Shown: positions 8,133-17,062, counted from the stretch's first letter. The stretch: 21,080 nt of DNA from Planctomycetota bacterium (GCA_023261405.1 JAHFOZ010000024.1:1-21080), one strand, 5' to 3'. Notes: generated from the letters alone by a model not told the origin. Made by a program: numbers and translations.

Positions 8133-10835
8133 CTACTTCAGCGACTGCAGGAAGGCGAGCAGGTCGCGGAACTCGTCGGGCGCCAGCGCGCGCTCGAGGC
8201 CCTCGGGCATCACGGACTTCTCGGCGCGCTTCATCTCCTGGATGCGGTCCTTGCGCAGCTGGAGCTCGGCGCCGGCCGCGTCGCGGAGGACCAGCGTGTC
8301 GGCCCCCTGCCGGGCGATGAGGCCCGTGAGGACTTCGCCGGAGGCTGTGCGGAGGACGTAGCTTTCGTAGCCCTGGGCGAAGGTCGAGCTCGGGACCAGG
8401 ATCGATTCGAGGAGGTCGCGGCCCGCGCGGATGGCCCCCACCTTGGTGAGGTCCGGCCCCACGCGGCCCCCCTGTGCGCCCACGGGGTGGCAGCCGCCGC
8501 AGGCGACCTTCCTTCCGAAGAAGACCTCGCGGCCGCGCGCGGGATTGCCGCCCTTGAGGAGCGGCTCGAACTGCGCGAGCCTGGCGCGCTGCTCGTCCCC
8601 CGCCTTGAGGATCAAATCGCGCGCGTCGGCGGGGAGCTTCTCGAGGAGCGGACCCAGCTCGGTTTCGCCAGGGCGCCAGCCGGCGCGGATCGATGCGGCC
8701 GCCTCCTCGATCACCCCGGCTCCCGCCCCGCGGATCGCCGGGAGGAAGAGCGAGGGGGAGATGAGCGCGTCGGATCGGATCGCCTTGAGAATCCGGGCGA
8801 GCGCGGCGTTATCCAGAGTTGCTCGGCGGAGGACCTCGGCTGCGGCGAGCCGAGGCAGCGCTTCGCCACCCAGCTGTTCGACCAGAAATCCGGCAGACTC
8901 GGCGTCGAGCGCGGACCGGCGGGCCACGGTCGCGCGGAGCGCCTCGAGCCGAATCGCGGGCGCCTCCGCGGCGCGGGCCCCCAGCTCGGCGAGGCGGGCG
9001 TCGAAGTCGGCGAGGCCGAGCACCGCCACGGCGCGGACCGCATGGAGCCGCACGTCTGCATCGGCGTGCGCGAGCGACCTTTCGAGTCCCGTCTTCCAGG
9101 GGCCGGGGAGCTTCGAGAGGGAGGACTGGGCCAGGGTCTCCAGGAGGAACGCGGTCCGGACCGGCGGGGCCTTCTCGATCGCGGCGCCCAGCAGGGCCTG
9201 GAGTTCGCCGTTCGCCTGGAAGGCCAGGATCGAGCTCCGGAGGCCCGCCTTCTCCTCGTCCGTCAACGTCTCCTTGTCGACCCATCCGCGGACGAGCGTC
9301 AGCGCCTCCTTCGCCCAGTCGGGGTGGCGCTGGAGGAGTCGGAGCGCCATCTGGCGGAGCCCCGCGTCCTTGGCGGTGATCCGCGCGACGACCGCATCCT
9401 GGGCCACGCCGCCGCGCGGGGGTTGGTCGAGGAGGATGAGCGCCGCCTTCTGCACCCGCGGGCTCTCGTGCGCGAGCGCCGCCTGGAGCGCCTTCGCGTC
9501 GGCGATCCGGTGGGCGGCATGGACGAGTGCGTGCTCGAGGTGCGGGTCGGGATCGTCCGCGATCGCCTCCCAGATCGCCGGGAGCGACTCGGCCGTGCCG
9601 CGCCGGGCGAGCGCCTCGGCGGCGGCAAGCCGCTGGCCCGTCGCCAGCAGTTTCACGAGCGCGGGGGCCTCCAGGTCGCGAACAGTTCCCGAGTCCACCG
9701 GCGGAGGGGGCGCCCCGCCGGGTGGGGGGCCGGTCCACCGGACACGGTAGATTCCTCCCGGGGCCCTCGAGTTCCGGATCTTCCCGGTGGGACAGTGCTG
9801 TACGTACCAGCCGCCCGTGTCCACGACGAGCATGCTCCCGTCGGGCGCCATGAGGACGTCCGAGGGATGGAAGTCCGGGTCCTCGCTCCAGACAAACTCG
9901 AGGTCGGTGGACCGGTAGCTGGAGCCCGAGCGCTCCAGCACGTGCCGTTGCACCTTCCTCGAGTTGTGCTGGGCGGTGAAGAGGTTGCCGCGATACGCCG
10001 CGGGGAAGGCGGTGCCTTCGCAGCGCGCGAGACCCGAGAGGGCCACGGCGGGGAAGAGGGCGAGAGGCGGGATGAACTCGCCCGTCACCGGGAGCGGCGT
10101 GCCCTGGTCCGCCGCGTAGGGATAAAGGCCGCCGTCCAGCAGATGCACGATCGCGTCCCGGATCCCGCCGACGGGCCTCTGGTACCAGTTGCACGTGCCC
10201 ACGATGTCGCCGCCGGGGAGGAAGGCGACCTCGACCAGGTTCTCGAAGCCCCGAGAAAGGACCTCGATGCCCGAGCCGTCGGGACGGCAGCGCAGGAGGG
10301 CGCCGCTCTTCCCGCTGAGGACCGTCCCGTCCGCGCGCCTGAGCGCGTAGCCGTCGGGCCGGCCGGTGGTCATGTAGAGCAGGCCGTCGGGGCCGAAGAC
10401 GATGCCGTGAAGGCTCCCGTTGTCCTGGTGGCCGAAGCCCGTGAGGATCACGGTGCGCTTGTCGGCGCGGCCGTCCCCATCTCTGTCTTCCAGGACGGCG
10501 AGGTCGGGCGGGTCGGCGACGTAGAGCTTGCCGCCGCGCCAGGCGAGCCCCATGGAGGGCGTGAGGCCCTCGGCGAAGATCTTCGAGGTCTCGAACGTCC
10601 CGTCGCCGTCCTTGTCCTCGAGGAGACGCACCTTGCAGGAGCGGGTCAGCTTCTGGAGTTCGAGATACAGGTCGCCGCCGGAGGACTCCGTGACGAAGAG
10701 GCGGCCCTTGTCGTCGAACGCGGCGAACATGGGGAAGGACACTTCGGAGGGCGAGACCTTCTCGATCGCGAAACCGTCGACCGCGCGCGGGGGCGCGGCT
10801 TGGGGGGCGAGGACCGCGGCGAGGAGGAGGCTCAT
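8133..10835 (-). CDS. PVC-type heme-binding CxxCH protein (beta-propeller, HEAT-like repeats, cytochrome c)
   Basis: This encodes a 900-residue exported protein of a family widespread in Planctomycetes and Verrucomicrobia, often named putative membrane-bound dehydrogenase. A short signal peptide is followed by a sorbosone-dehydrogenase-like beta-propeller (about 20-385) with calcium-loop-like repeats DKDGDG and DRDGDG. An alpha-helical HEAT-like repeat region follows (about 395-760). A C-terminal cytochrome c domain holds C779-G-G-C782-H783; the methionine in SVMPEGLERAL (about 876) is a likely distal heme ligand. The start is the ATG at 10835 rather than a TTG two codons upstream. There is no Shine-Dalgarno, but TATAAA lies eight bases upstream. 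It begins 52 bases after fdhE on the same strand, so read-through from the formate dehydrogenase operon is possible. Its physiological substrate is unknown. Confidence 0.93.
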   Translation of the reverse strand: MSLLLAAVLAPQAAPPRAVDGFAIEKVSPSEVSFPMFAAFDDKGRLFVTESSGGDLYLELQKLTRSCKVRLLEDKDGDGTFETSKIFAEGLTPSMGLAWRGGKLYVADPPDLAVLEDRDGDGRADKRTVILTGFGHQDNGSLHGIVFGPDGLLYMTTGRPDGYALRRADGTVLSGKSGALLRCRPDGSGIEVLSRGFENLVEVAFLPGGDIVGTCNWYQRPVGGIRDAIVHLLDGGLYPYAADQGTPLPVTGEFIPPLALFPAVALSGLARCEGTAFPAAYRGNLFTAQHNSRKVQRHVLERSGSSYRSTDLEFVWSEDPDFHPSDVLMAPDGSMLVVDTGGWYVQHCPTGKIRNSRAPGGIYRVRWTGPPPGGAPPPPVDSGTVRDLEAPALVKLLATGQRLAAAEALARRGTAESLPAIWEAIADDPDPHLEHALVHAAHRIADAKALQAALAHESPRVQKAALILLDQPPRGGVAQDAVVARITAKDAGLRQMALRLLQRHPDWAKEALTLVRGWVDKETLTDEEKAGLRSSILAFQANGELQALLGAAIEKAPPVRTAFLLETLAQSSLSKLPGPWKTGLERSLAHADADVRLHAVRAVAVLGLADFDARLAELGARAAEAPAIRLEALRATVARRSALDAESAGFLVEQLGGEALPRLAAAEVLRRATLDNAALARILKAIRSDALISPSLFLPAIRGAGAGVIEEAAASIRAGWRPGETELGPLLEKLPADARDLILKAGDEQRARLAQFEPLLKGGNPARGREVFFGRKVACGGCHPVGAQGGRVGPDLTKVGAIRAGRDLLESILVPSSTFAQGYESYVLRTASGEVLTGLIARQGADTLVLRDAAGAELQLRKDRIQEMKRAEKSVMPEGLERALAPDEFRDLLAFLQSLK

Positions 10836-10843
10836 GGACAAGC

Positions 10844-10849
10844 TTTATA
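10844..10849 (-). promoter_or_regulatory. Possible -10 element for a leaderless heme-protein mRNA
   Basis: On the minus strand TATAAA is followed by GCTTGTCC and the ATG at 10835. The eight-base gap equals the usual distance from a -10 box to the transcription start, and no ribosome binding site is present, so the mRNA may start at or next to the ATG. No good -35 is visible. Confidence 0.3.
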
Positions 10850-10887
10850 CGCGGGCGAACGTCGGAGCGAAGGTGTGGCCCGTCGAG

Positions 10888-11616
10888 TCAGATCCCTGCA
10901 AGGTTCGCGACCTTTTTTGAGTAGCCGCGCTGGCGGGCGACGACGTCGAGCGAGAGCGCGGCCAGGTCGTCGGCGATCGGCACCGCGTCCCCGTCGATCG
11001 TCAGGTCGATCACCTTGATGTAGCCCTTGCAGGAATCGCAGGCCTCGGCGTGAACGTGGGGGATCTGCTGCGCGGTGTAGCGGGGGAGTTTCTTCTCGTC
11101 GGTCTCGCCGCAGGAGAGGCAGGCGATGCGCGGGACCATCCACTCCGAGAGGCAGAGCGAGCAGGTCATCGACCGTTCGTCCGAGTCGCCGCTCTGGCGG
11201 AGTGCGCCCACGAGGGGAGGGTGGCCGCAGCGGGGGCAGAGCCCCGGCTTGGGGTTTGCGGTCGCGGGGAGGGAGGCGAACCTCAGGTGCATGAGGGGCT
11301 GGAGAAAGGTGCGCGCCTGGAGGCCGAGGAGCGGGGGGAAGTCCGACGGCCCTTCCGCCACGTAGGTGTCCATCAGGGATCGCATGCCGGCAGGGTCTGC
11401 GGCGAGAACCCGAATGGCCTCGGCGGCGGGTCCGGGGGGGGCTACCGCGGAGGCGAACGCCGGAAGGAGGGGGAGGAGGGACCCCGTATCCGCCGGATCG
11501 AGCCGGCCCGCCGCCTCTCTCTGGAATTCGAAGACCGAGCGGAAGAAAGGGAGGAGGCGGGCGTCGACCGGCACGGCGGGAAGGCGCCGGAGCGCCGCGT
11601 CCCAGGGCAGGGTCAC
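10888..11616 (-). CDS. fdhE: Formate dehydrogenase accessory protein FdhE
   Basis: This encodes a 242-residue FdhE-type protein, a cytoplasmic factor needed for assembly of active respiratory formate dehydrogenases. Four CxxC motifs define the metal-binding region: C127/C130 (CPRCG), C152/C155, C166/C169 (CLSCG) and C193/C196 (CDSCKGYIK, a hallmark of the family). The N-terminal half is helical and divergent. The start is a GTG at 11616, which overlaps the preceding stop as GTGA and has GGAG five bases upstream. The longer open frame beyond it is only an out-of-frame shadow of the fused subunit gene. E. coli FdhE is about 309 residues, so this copy has a shortened N-terminal part. FdhD, the sulfurtransferase that also activates these enzymes, is not in the window. 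Confidence 0.9.
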   Translation of the reverse strand: MTLPWDAALRRLPAVPVDARLLPFFRSVFEFQREAAGRLDPADTGSLLPLLPAFASAVAPPGPAAEAIRVLAADPAGMRSLMDTYVAEGPSDFPPLLGLQARTFLQPLMHLRFASLPATANPKPGLCPRCGHPPLVGALRQSGDSDERSMTCSLCLSEWMVPRIACLSCGETDEKKLPRYTAQQIPHVHAEACDSCKGYIKVIDLTIDGDAVPIADDLAALSLDVVARQRGYSKKVANLAGI

Positions 11617-13091
11617 TTCTTCTCCGGGCCGGCGACTTCGTCGTACCACGCGCGGTGGTGGGCCCGGGCCCAGGCGCGGGAGACCTTGCCTTCGGCCATC
11701 GCCTTGAAGGAGCCGGGGACGCCGAGCGTGCCCATGTAGGCGTGGACGATGAGGCCGAGGATGGCGAGCACGGCGGAGCTGGAGTGGGCCACGATGGACA
11801 GCTGCCGGAGCTCCGCGGAGAAGGAGGCGGGGAACCAGAGGGGGATGCCGGAGAGGAGAAGCAGCAGGCCGAAGAGGCTCTCCGCCCAGTAGAAGCCCTT
11901 CTGGCCGGCGTTGAAGCGGCCCGCGGGGGGCAGGCCTTCCTCCTCGTGGGCGATGTACTTCCGCATCTTCGCGAGCCAGACGCGGTCGTTCGGGGTGAAG
12001 AGGAGGTCCTTGAACCACGTGACGACCATGAGGAGCGTCGTGGCCACGAAGGCCACGCCCACCCAGGGGTGCCACGCGCGCATGAGCTCGCCGCCCCCCA
12101 CGGCATAGGACAGCCACGCGAGGCGCGGCGACCAGAGCGCCAGGCCCGAGATCATGAGGTAGAGGAAGGTGAGCGCCGAACTCCAGTGGAGTAGCCTCTC
12201 GTACATCGAATACCGCCGGATCTCCTTCTCGACTGTCTCCTCCGGTTTCTCCTCGACCCGGGCGGGGCCGTGCCTCATGTAGTGGAGGAGCGCGGTGAAG
12301 ACGCTGCCCACCATGAGGACGTTCCCGACGATCTTGAGCGGCCCCTTCCAGAAGGTGAGCGCCGCAGGGAGCTGCGGATTCTTCGGGAGTCCTCCGTAAA
12401 GCGTGGGCTTGTCCTCGTGGTGGAGGACGTAGATGACGTTCGTGCCCCCGACGCCCTGGGGGTCGTAGACTCCGGCGTTCGCGAATCCGTCGGCCTTGAG
12501 CTGCCCCGCGCGGTGATCCCCGTACTCTTTCATGTCCTCGTAGCGGCCGAACTTGAGGCAGCCGGTGGGGCAGGCCTTGACGCACGCCGGGCCGAGGCCC
12601 GCCTCGACGCGGTCCACGCACATGGTGCACTTGAAGACCTTCTCGCTCTTCGCCTCGAACTTCGGGATGTTGAAGGGGCAGCCGGTGACGCAGTACTGGC
12701 AGCCGATGCAGTTCTCCTGCTTGAAGTCCACGATCCCGTTCGTGTACTGGACGATCGCGCCCGGGGCGGGGCAGGCCAGGAGGCAGCCCGGCTCCTGGCA
12801 GTGCATGCACATGTCCTTGCGCATGAGCCACTGGAAGCGCCCGTCCTCCTCGACCTCGTTGAACTTGATGAGGTTCCAGAGGTTCGGGGTCATGTCGGGG
12901 GCCGTCTGGTAAGTGCCGAAGTTGACCGTGGTCTCGGGGGACAGCCCGTTCCATTCCTGGCAGGCCACCTCGCAGGCCTTGCAGCCGATGCACGTGGTGA
13001 CGTCGATGAGCATCGTAAGGCGCTCTCGCGTGTCGATCTCCGGGACGGGGCCGGGGGTGGCGGAGATCCGGCGGATGACGGACTTGCCCAT
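11613..13091 (-). CDS. fdnH-fdnI: Fused formate dehydrogenase beta (iron-sulfur) and gamma (cytochrome b) subunit
   Basis: A single 492-residue reading frame contains both electron-transfer subunits of a formate dehydrogenase-N-type enzyme. Residues 1-246 are FdnH-like, with four [4Fe-4S] cysteine sets: C34/37/40/44, C95/98/103/107, C128/131/134/138 and C155/158/170/174. The FdnH anchor helix is at about 250-272. A charged linker (273-296, EEKPEETVEKE) leads into FdnI-like sequence with four hydrophobic segments (about 304-321, 343-360, 402-420, 433-455). Histidines 302, 341, 436 and 450 have the same pairwise spacings (39 and 14) as the four heme-b ligands of E. coli FdnI. The conserved C-terminal EGKVSRAWARAHHRAWY block is intact. 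The start ATG overlaps the fdnG stop (TGATG). The role is to carry electrons from formate oxidation to quinone. In E. coli these are separate genes; the fusion is the oddity. Confidence 0.93.
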   Translation of the reverse strand: MGKSVIRRISATPGPVPEIDTRERLTMLIDVTTCIGCKACEVACQEWNGLSPETTVNFGTYQTAPDMTPNLWNLIKFNEVEEDGRFQWLMRKDMCMHCQEPGCLLACPAPGAIVQYTNGIVDFKQENCIGCQYCVTGCPFNIPKFEAKSEKVFKCTMCVDRVEAGLGPACVKACPTGCLKFGRYEDMKEYGDHRAGQLKADGFANAGVYDPQGVGGTNVIYVLHHEDKPTLYGGLPKNPQLPAALTFWKGPLKIVGNVLMVGSVFTALLHYMRHGPARVEEKPEETVEKEIRRYSMYERLLHWSSALTFLYLMISGLALWSPRLAWLSYAVGGGELMRAWHPWVGVAFVATTLLMVVTWFKDLLFTPNDRVWLAKMRKYIAHEEEGLPPAGRFNAGQKGFYWAESLFGLLLLLSGIPLWFPASFSAELRQLSIVAHSSSAVLAILGLIVHAYMGTLGVPGSFKAMAEGKVSRAWARAHHRAWYDEVAGPEKK

Positions 13092-16000
13092 CAGATCTTT
13101 TCGACCTTGCAGAGGAAGCCCTTGTACTCGGGTGTGTAGGCGTTGGGGTCCACCGCCGTGTGGGTGAGCAGGTTGACCATCGGGCCCTGGACCTGGCCCT
13201 TGAAGCCCCAGTGGATGGGGAGCGCGACCTGCCAGACCTTCTTCCCGCCGAAGCTCATGGGCTTGATGCGCTTCGTGATGACCACCTTGCCTTCGATCGA
13301 CCCGCGCTTGGTGGAGACCCGGACGCGGTCGGCCACGCCGAGCTTCAGCTCCTGCGCGAGCCCTTCCGGCATTTCCACGAAGAACTCCGGCTGGATCTGC
13401 GCCGTGTAGGAGATGTGCTTGGTCCAGTAGTGGAAGTGCTCGGTGAGGCGGAACGTCGTGCAGACGATCGGGAACTCGTCGGCCGTGCCGAGCGCGTCGA
13501 ACGGCGTGCTGAAGCGCGGGACGACGGGATTCGCCGAATGCTTCGGATGGAGCACGTTCTCCACGGGCGCCTCGACGGGCTCGTAGAACTCGGGGAAGGG
13601 GCCGTCGTTGAACTCCGGGGCATAGAGCTTGGCCACGCCCTCGGGGAGCATCATGAAGGCGCCGAGCTGCTCCTCGGGCCTGCTCGTGGCGCGCAGATCG
13701 GGGACATCGCCCGTCCACTTCTCGCCGTCCCACTGGATCGCGGATCGGGCGGGGTCCCAGGGACGGCCCTGCGCGTCGGCGCTCGCGCGGTTGTAGAGGA
13801 TGCGGCGGTTCATGGGCCAGTTCCATGCCCAGCCGGGGTAGACCCCGAGGCCGCTCGGGTCGCGCGGGTCGCGCCGTGTCATGAGGTTGCCTTCCTCCGG
13901 GTAGCTCCCGCAGTAGATCCAGTTGCCGGAGGAGGTGCTGCCGTCTTCGCGGAGGAGGGCGAAGCCGTTCAGGCGCTGCCCTTTCTTCGCGAGCGTCTGC
14001 CCCTTGGCGTCGGCGAGGTCTTCGAGCGCGTGACCGTTGATCTCGCGGGCGATCTCGTCCAGCGCCGGGTCCAGGACGTTCGAGTAGTCCCACGTGAGCT
14101 TGAGCACCGGGTCGGGGAACTTCGCCTGCGCATCCGCGGCGTAGAGCTCGCGGACGCGCTGCATGATCAGGGCCAGGATCTCCTGGTCGTTCTTGGCCTG
14201 GCCGGGCGGCGGGAGCGCCTTCTGCTTCCACTGCGCCCATCGGCTGGAGTTGGTGAACGATCCGTCCTTCTCGGCAAAGAGGCCGGCGGGGAGGAGGAAG
14301 ACCTCGGTCTTCACGTCGGCGGATTTCACGCCTGGGGCGCGCCAGAACTCCGCCGTCTCCGTGGCGAAGCACTCGGCCACCATCATCCAGTCCAGCTTCG
14401 AGAGGGCGGCGATCATCTTCGAGGTGTTCGGGCCGTTCGCCACCGGGTTCATGCCGAAGTCGAGGAAGCCCTTGAGCTTGCCGCGGAGCATGTCGTCGAA
14501 GAGGAAGACCCAGGAGTAGTTGCCATCGACCTTCGGGAGCCAGTCGTAGGCGAACCCGTTCTCTTTCACGGCGTGCCGGCCGTACCACGCCTTCATGAGG
14601 CTGTTGAAGAACTTCGGGGCGTTGGACCAGTAGTTCATGGACCGGGGGCTGAGCGACTTGGGGGTGATGCGGTCGAGGTAATCTGCGACCTTCTGCTCTG
14701 CTGCCTTCGGTATGGCCAGGTAGCCCGGGAGGGCGTGGTAGGCCATCCCGTGGTCCGTGCCGCCCTGGATGTTGGCATGGCCGCGGAGGGCGTTCACGCC
14801 GCCGCCGGGCCGGCCGATGTTGCCGAGGAGCAGCTGGAGGATCGCGGCGGTGCGGATGATCTGGGTGGAGAAGCTGTGGTGGGTCCAGCCGAGCGCGTAC
14901 ATGATCGTCCCCACGCGGTCCGCGGTGCCGGTGGAGCAGATGAGCTCGGCGGCCTTGAGGAAGCCCTCCTTGGGGCAGCCCGTGATCTCGGCCACCTTGT
15001 CGGCCGTGTAGCGCGAGAAGTGCTGCTTGAGCAGCTGGAAGACGCAGCGCGGGTCCTGGAGGGTGGGGTCGGTCTTCGCGAAGCCCTTCTCGTCGAGCTG
15101 GTATCCCCACTGGGTCTTGTCGTACTTCTTCTTCTCCTCGTCCCACCCGGAGAAGACGCCGTCGGCGAACGCGAAGCTGTCCTTCACGAGGAGCGGGGCG
15201 CTCGTGTGGATCTTGACGTACTCCTCGTGGAAGAGCTTCTTCTCGAGCGTGTAGTGGATGAGTCCGCCGAGGAAGGCGATGTCGGTCCCGGCGCGGATCT
15301 GGACGAAGTGGTCCGAGACCGCGGCGGTGCGGTGGAAGCGCGGGTCGACGGAGACGAGCTTGGCGCCGCGTTTCAGCTTGGCTTCGATGACCCACTTGAA
15401 GCCGCAGGGGTGGTTCTCGGCGGGATTGCCGCCCATGGCGAGGACGACGTCGGTGTTCTTGATGTCCACCCAGTTGTTGGTCATGGCGCCGCGGCCGAAC
15501 GTCGGGGCCAGACTGGCCACCGTGGGGCCGTGTCAGATCCGGCTTTGCTGCTCCAGGTAGACCACGCCCAGCGAGCGCATGGACTTCACGAGCAGGTAGT
15601 TCATCTCGTTGGTGTCCGTGCAGCCGCCGATGGTGGCGAGGCCCTCGCAGCGGTTCACCGTGCGGCCCTGGGCATCCTTCTCGACGAACGTGGCGTCGCG
15701 CGTCTCCTTGATCTTCCGGGCGATCTTCTCGATCGCGTCCTTCCAGGAGATGTCCGTCCACTCGGAGGCGCCGGGGGCGCGGTAGAGGGGCTTCGTGAGG
15801 CGGGTCTCGTTAAGGATGTAGTGTTTGAGGGTGGCGCCCTTGGGGCAGAGCGTGCCGCGGTTGATCGGATGGTCGGGGTCGCCCTCGACGTGGACGACGT
15901 AGGGCGCGAGGTTCTTCTCGTCGCGCCCGCGCGTGTGGATGATGACGCCGCAGCTCACGGAGCAGTAGGGGCAGGTGCTGCGCGACTGGATGGTGCGGCT

Positions 16001-16111
16001 GATCTTGAGCTCGCCGGCCTGGGCGAACGCGGGCGTGAGGTCGAGCCCGAGGATGCTCACCAGGGGCGCGGCCGACGACAGCTTCAGGAACTCGCGCCGG
16101 TTGAGGGCCAT
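13091..16111 (-). CDS. fdnG: Selenocysteine-containing formate dehydrogenase-N alpha subunit
   Basis: This is the catalytic subunit of a periplasmic-facing respiratory formate dehydrogenase, a molybdenum or tungsten bis-MGD enzyme oxidising formate to CO2. Reading the in-frame TGA at 15535-15533 as selenocysteine gives 1006 residues, close to E. coli FdnG (1015). The N-terminus MALNRREFLKL with a hydrophobic stretch to AFAQA is a Tat signal. The [4Fe-4S] cluster is bound by C47, C50, C54 and C89, followed by K91. Sec193 sits in QSRI-U-HGPTVASLAPTFGRG, the canonical FdnG active-site context (Sec196 in E. coli). A SECIS hairpin follows the UGA. The molybdopterin dinucleotide-binding domain is C-terminal (LGVADRVRVSTKRGSIEG). 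The ATG at 16111 has GGAGGGAG just upstream. The stop overlaps the next gene. Annotation tools will usually split this gene in two at the UGA. Confidence 0.96.
15492..15535 (-). promoter_or_regulatory. Bacterial SECIS element of fdnG, with the Sec UGA codon
   Basis: Numbering the mRNA from U of the UGA (15535) as 1, a bulged U is at 17 (15519), the stem GGCC (18-21) pairs with GGCC (27-30), and the loop AGUCU holds G23 and U24. GG at 15-16 pairs with CC at 31-32 below the bulge. A further lower stem CGGCC/GGCCG (15530-15526 with 15496-15492) is possible. U17, G23 and U24 are the bases SelB recognises in E. coli fdhF. Confidence 0.9.
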
Positions 16112-16139
16112 CTCCCTCCGTCCTCCCGATCAGTGGGAC

Positions 16140-16168
16140 ATTCTAGGCGTCCCGGAGCGAGGGGACAA
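16140..16168 (-). promoter_or_regulatory. Promoter of the formate dehydrogenase operon
   Basis: On the minus strand, TTGTCC (16168-16163) and TAGAAT (16145-16140) are separated by exactly 17 bases. They lie in the 65-base gap between the STN-like gene and fdnG. The mRNA leader would be about 20 bases and include the purine-rich GGAGGACGGAGGGAG before the ATG. Confidence 0.4.
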
Positions 16169-16176
16169 GCAAATGC

Positions 16177-17046
16177 TCACCGCAGGATGCGGGCGCACAT
16201 GCGGTCGGTGATGAGGACGACCTCCTCCTCGGTCACGCGGTACTCGAGGTCCACCGGGAGGAGGAGAAGCTTGAGGACGTTCCTGATGACGAGGTCCTTC
16301 ACCTTGAAGGTGACCTTCCTGTCCGGGTCGATCCGATCGCGGACCCGGGCGTCGACGATGAGGTTGAGCCCCGAGGCATCCCGGATGAAGCCGAGGATGT
16401 CCTCGAGCTTTGCGTCCTCGAAGGCGATGTCGATCTTCATCGTCTCCAGGATACGCTCGGCGCAGGCCTCGCCCGCCGGGAGGGCGAGCGCGATGGGTTC
16501 CTTCCGGACGGCCTCCAGGATCGCCGGCCACGCGGCCCGCGATGGGTAGTGGATCGCGCCGGGTCCCGGCGGCGGCGGTGGGGTCTTCCAGGTCCACGCC
16601 TCCCACTTCTCCACGATCGGCAGGAGCCGCCTCCGGCCGCTCTCGTCCGCCCTTGCGGCCTCGCTGAGTCGGAGGGCAGGGGCGTATTCCGGGTCGATCT
16701 TCAAGAGGGTCTCGGCGTACGCGGCGCACGCCTCAAGGCGGCCGCGGCCGAAGGACGCGCAGGCGTGTCCGAGCAGGTGGGACATCTCCCGCGCCACGTC
16801 GGCCCGGTGCGGTGCGAGGACGGCAACGAGCTCCCGGGCGCGGCCGGCGATCTCGGGGTCGGAGGACAGGGCCGCGCGGTCGAGCGCGGGGACCGCCTCG
16901 TCGCCCAGGGCCCGGAGTTGCGCGGTCGCATCCTCGCGTTCCACGACCGAGTCCGAACCGAGCTGCCCGACGAGCCGGTGGATCTCGTCGGGTCCTGGGG
17001 AGAAGAGGCCTGCCGCGACGAGGAGGAGGACGCTGCCCATGCCCAT
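16177..17046 (-). CDS. Exported protein with HEAT-like, TPR-like and STN/secretin N0-like domains
   Basis: This 289-residue protein starts with a short hydrophobic signal-like segment (residues 1-17). A HEAT-like two-helix repeat follows (about 22-77, LVGQLGSDSVVERED through AALSSDPEIAGRARELV). A TPR-like helical pair (about 95-132) contains AAYAETLLKIDPEYAPALRL. The C-terminal domain (about 203-281) has the pattern of the secretin/TonB short N-terminal (STN) domain: IDIAFEDAKLEDILGFIRDASGLNLIVD, then KVTFKVKDLVIRNVLKLLL. Stand-alone proteins of this kind are frequent in PVC genomes and their partners are mostly unknown; an interaction with a secretin is inference. ATGs at 17046 and 17040 are both possible starts and neither has a good ribosome binding site. 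It begins 33 bases after the 93-residue gene, so it may share its transcript. Confidence 0.8.
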   Translation of the reverse strand: MGMGSVLLLVAAGLFSPGPDEIHRLVGQLGSDSVVEREDATAQLRALGDEAVPALDRAALSSDPEIAGRARELVAVLAPHRADVAREMSHLLGHACASFGRGRLEACAAYAETLLKIDPEYAPALRLSEAARADESGRRRLLPIVEKWEAWTWKTPPPPPGPGAIHYPSRAAWPAILEAVRKEPIALALPAGEACAERILETMKIDIAFEDAKLEDILGFIRDASGLNLIVDARVRDRIDPDRKVTFKVKDLVIRNVLKLLLLPVDLEYRVTEEEVVLITDRMCARILR

Positions 17047-17062
17047 TTGGACGGGGCGGGCC

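Noticed and set aside
8025..11018. Long plus-strand open frame opposite the PVC heme protein gene
   Set aside because: Same antisense artefact; the minus-strand frame encodes clear domains and a CxxCH motif.
13091..15520. fdnG starting at the GTG just after the UGA
   Set aside because: This start would drop the Tat signal, the iron-sulfur cluster and Sec; it arises only if UGA is treated as a stop.
15533..15535. Stop codon splitting fdnG into a pseudogene
   Set aside because: It is UGA at the known Sec position with a SECIS hairpin, so it is a recoded sense codon.
13160..16549. Very long open frame on the plus strand across the formate dehydrogenase alpha gene
   Set aside because: It mirrors fdnG; antisense frames stay open in GC-rich genes, and its translation is low-complexity Arg/Gly/Ala/Leu with no recognisable domain.
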